Source: an uncultured Flavobacteriales bacterium
Lineage (GTDB): Bacteria; Bacteroidota; Bacteroidia; Flavobacteriales; Crocinitomicaceae
Length of the DNA stretch: 5,506 nucleotides
Direction: 5' to 3'
Assembly: GCA_946479125.1 (NCBI GenBank)
Contig: CAMLET010000248.1
Coordinates: 1-5,506, forward strand
In this document: positions 4,843 to 5,506 of the stretch, piece after piece
Layout of the letters: each line of letters opens with the position of its first letter
How positions within the stretch are numbered: the first letter of the stretch is position 1
The notes under the pieces: model-generated
Seen by the model: the letters and a program-made list of their open reading frames with translations, nothing else
Databases searched by the model: none
Told to the model about the DNA's origin: nothing
Position numbers and translations under genes: made by a program

Positions 4843-5506
4843 TTAGTGCTGTACTTGAATTCTGAAGAATCTGTTATCTGCCTGAATGAAATACAATCCG
4901 CTTTTCAATTCTACCAGATCAACACTTGAATTTATCACTTGTTTTGTGAAGAGAAATCTGCCGTTTAGATCATAAATAGAAACCGAAGCATTCTGAATTC
5001 CATCAACGTGAATTTTTCCATTTGAAGGATTTGGATAAATCTGAACCGTAGAAGCTTCATTTCCTGAAAGACTGGCGTTATTGTAATTTATATAAGCCAC
5101 AATTGTATCGCTGTTGCATTCTGAAGAAGCAATAAGTGTAATGGTATAGAATCCCGGATTTGTGAATTGATGCGAGATATCTTCGGTTGTATAATGTGCT
5201 CCATCCACATACCAATCCAGTTCTTCTGCGCGAATTGAGGTAGAGTTTGCCGTTAGAAGTCCATTTACATCCAGGTTCCAGTCAAAATCGGATACGGTTG
5301 TGTTTTCTGCAGAATGTAATCTATAAAGTTCTAAGTCATCCAGTACGGAAACTGCTGCTGCGTTTTGAAGTATTGCTGCGGTAGCAGGATCAACTCCTCC
5401 TAAAAAAGCCACACCAACCGGACTTTGTTGAAATACCGAAGCATAGAACGTACATGCAATTAAGTAAGTTCCTTCTAATGACGGATGAGAACCGTCGCCT
5501 GCATAA
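4843..5506 (-). CDS. T9SS-secreted SGNH/GDSL-type hydrolase, C-terminal 220 residues (5' end outside window)
   Basis: The frame stays open to the right edge, so the real start lies beyond the window; the internal GTG at 5412 is not a start. In the visible 220 residues, the first block YAGDGSHPSLEGTY, followed by ACTFYASVFQQSPVG, looks like the end of an SGNH/GDSL hydrolase domain. D4 and H7 there would be the catalytic Asp-x-x-His of block V. Residues about 83-141 resemble a PKD-type beta-sandwich (ELDWYVDG near 95, NPGFYTITL near 116). From about 154 to the end is a T9SS type A sorting domain: VQIYPNPSNGKIHV, VSIYDLNGRFLF, LKSGLYFIQ and a final basic-hydrophobic strand. The protein is therefore probably exported through the type IX system and released or anchored at the cell surface. 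Its substrate (esters, acetylated glycans or lipids) cannot be told, because the Ser block is not in view. The gene converges on the AraC-family gene. Confidence 0.85.
   Translation of the reverse strand, partial: YAGDGSHPSLEGTYLIACTFYASVFQQSPVGVAFLGGVDPATAAILQNAAAVSVLDDLELYRLHSAENTTVSDFDWNLDVNGLLTANSTSIRAEELDWYVDGAHYTTEDISHQFTNPGFYTITLIASSECNSDTIVAYINYNNASLSGNEASTVQIYPNPSNGKIHVDGIQNASVSIYDLNGRFLFTKQVINSSVDLVELKSGLYFIQADNRFFRIQVQH

Noticed and set aside
1..5506. Defence system, mobile element, toxin-antitoxin pair, CRISPR or riboswitch
   Set aside because: No transposase, integrase, repeat array, small paired genes or conserved RNA fold was found, and the gene content is ordinary chromosomal.

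Overview
The window looks like chromosomal DNA from a member of the Bacteroidota, most likely the Flavobacteriia. Four things point there: a hydrolase ending in a type IX secretion (T9SS) type A sorting domain; a Bacteroidota-type lipoprotein with an N-terminal Big_5 Ig-like domain; candidate promoters of the TTG-N17-23-TAnnTTTG class rather than the E. coli class; and AT-rich start contexts without clear Shine-Dalgarno motifs. The genus cannot be fixed from the sequence. There are no RNA genes, insertion sequences, CRISPR arrays or phage genes.

Left part (1-2107). On the minus strand a gene for free methionine-(R)-sulfoxide reductase (fRMsr, GAF fold, three diagnostic cysteines) runs directly into a large surface lipoprotein gene. 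The two overlap by 28 bp, and the lipoprotein gene leaves the window at its left edge. The promoter region upstream of fRMsr (about 1978-2107) is shared with a divergent plus-strand gene and contains a perfect 18-bp dyad abutting the probable fRMsr -7 element.

Centre (2108-2897). A stand-alone DEDDy 3'-5' exonuclease of the PolB-like exo2 family reads rightward. It converges on a minus-strand gene, and a perfect 17-bp inverted repeat lies between them, probably a bidirectional terminator.

Right part (2898-5506). A zinc-independent medium-chain (quinone-oxidoreductase-like) NAD(P)H oxidoreductase and an AraC-family regulator form a divergent pair. Their 88-bp spacer holds two separate perfect 7-1-7 dyads, one overlapping a TAnnTTTG element. 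This is the classic layout of a regulator controlling its neighbour. The regulator ends only 3 bp from the end of a convergent gene, which encodes a secreted protein: the C-terminal end of an SGNH/GDSL-type hydrolase, a PKD-like beta-sandwich and a T9SS sorting domain. That gene leaves the window at its right edge.

The proteins fall into redox or repair functions (fRMsr, oxidoreductase, exonuclease) and envelope or secreted functions (lipoprotein, T9SS hydrolase). No multi-gene undescribed system is evident. The most interesting signals are the regulatory dyads in the two divergent spacers.
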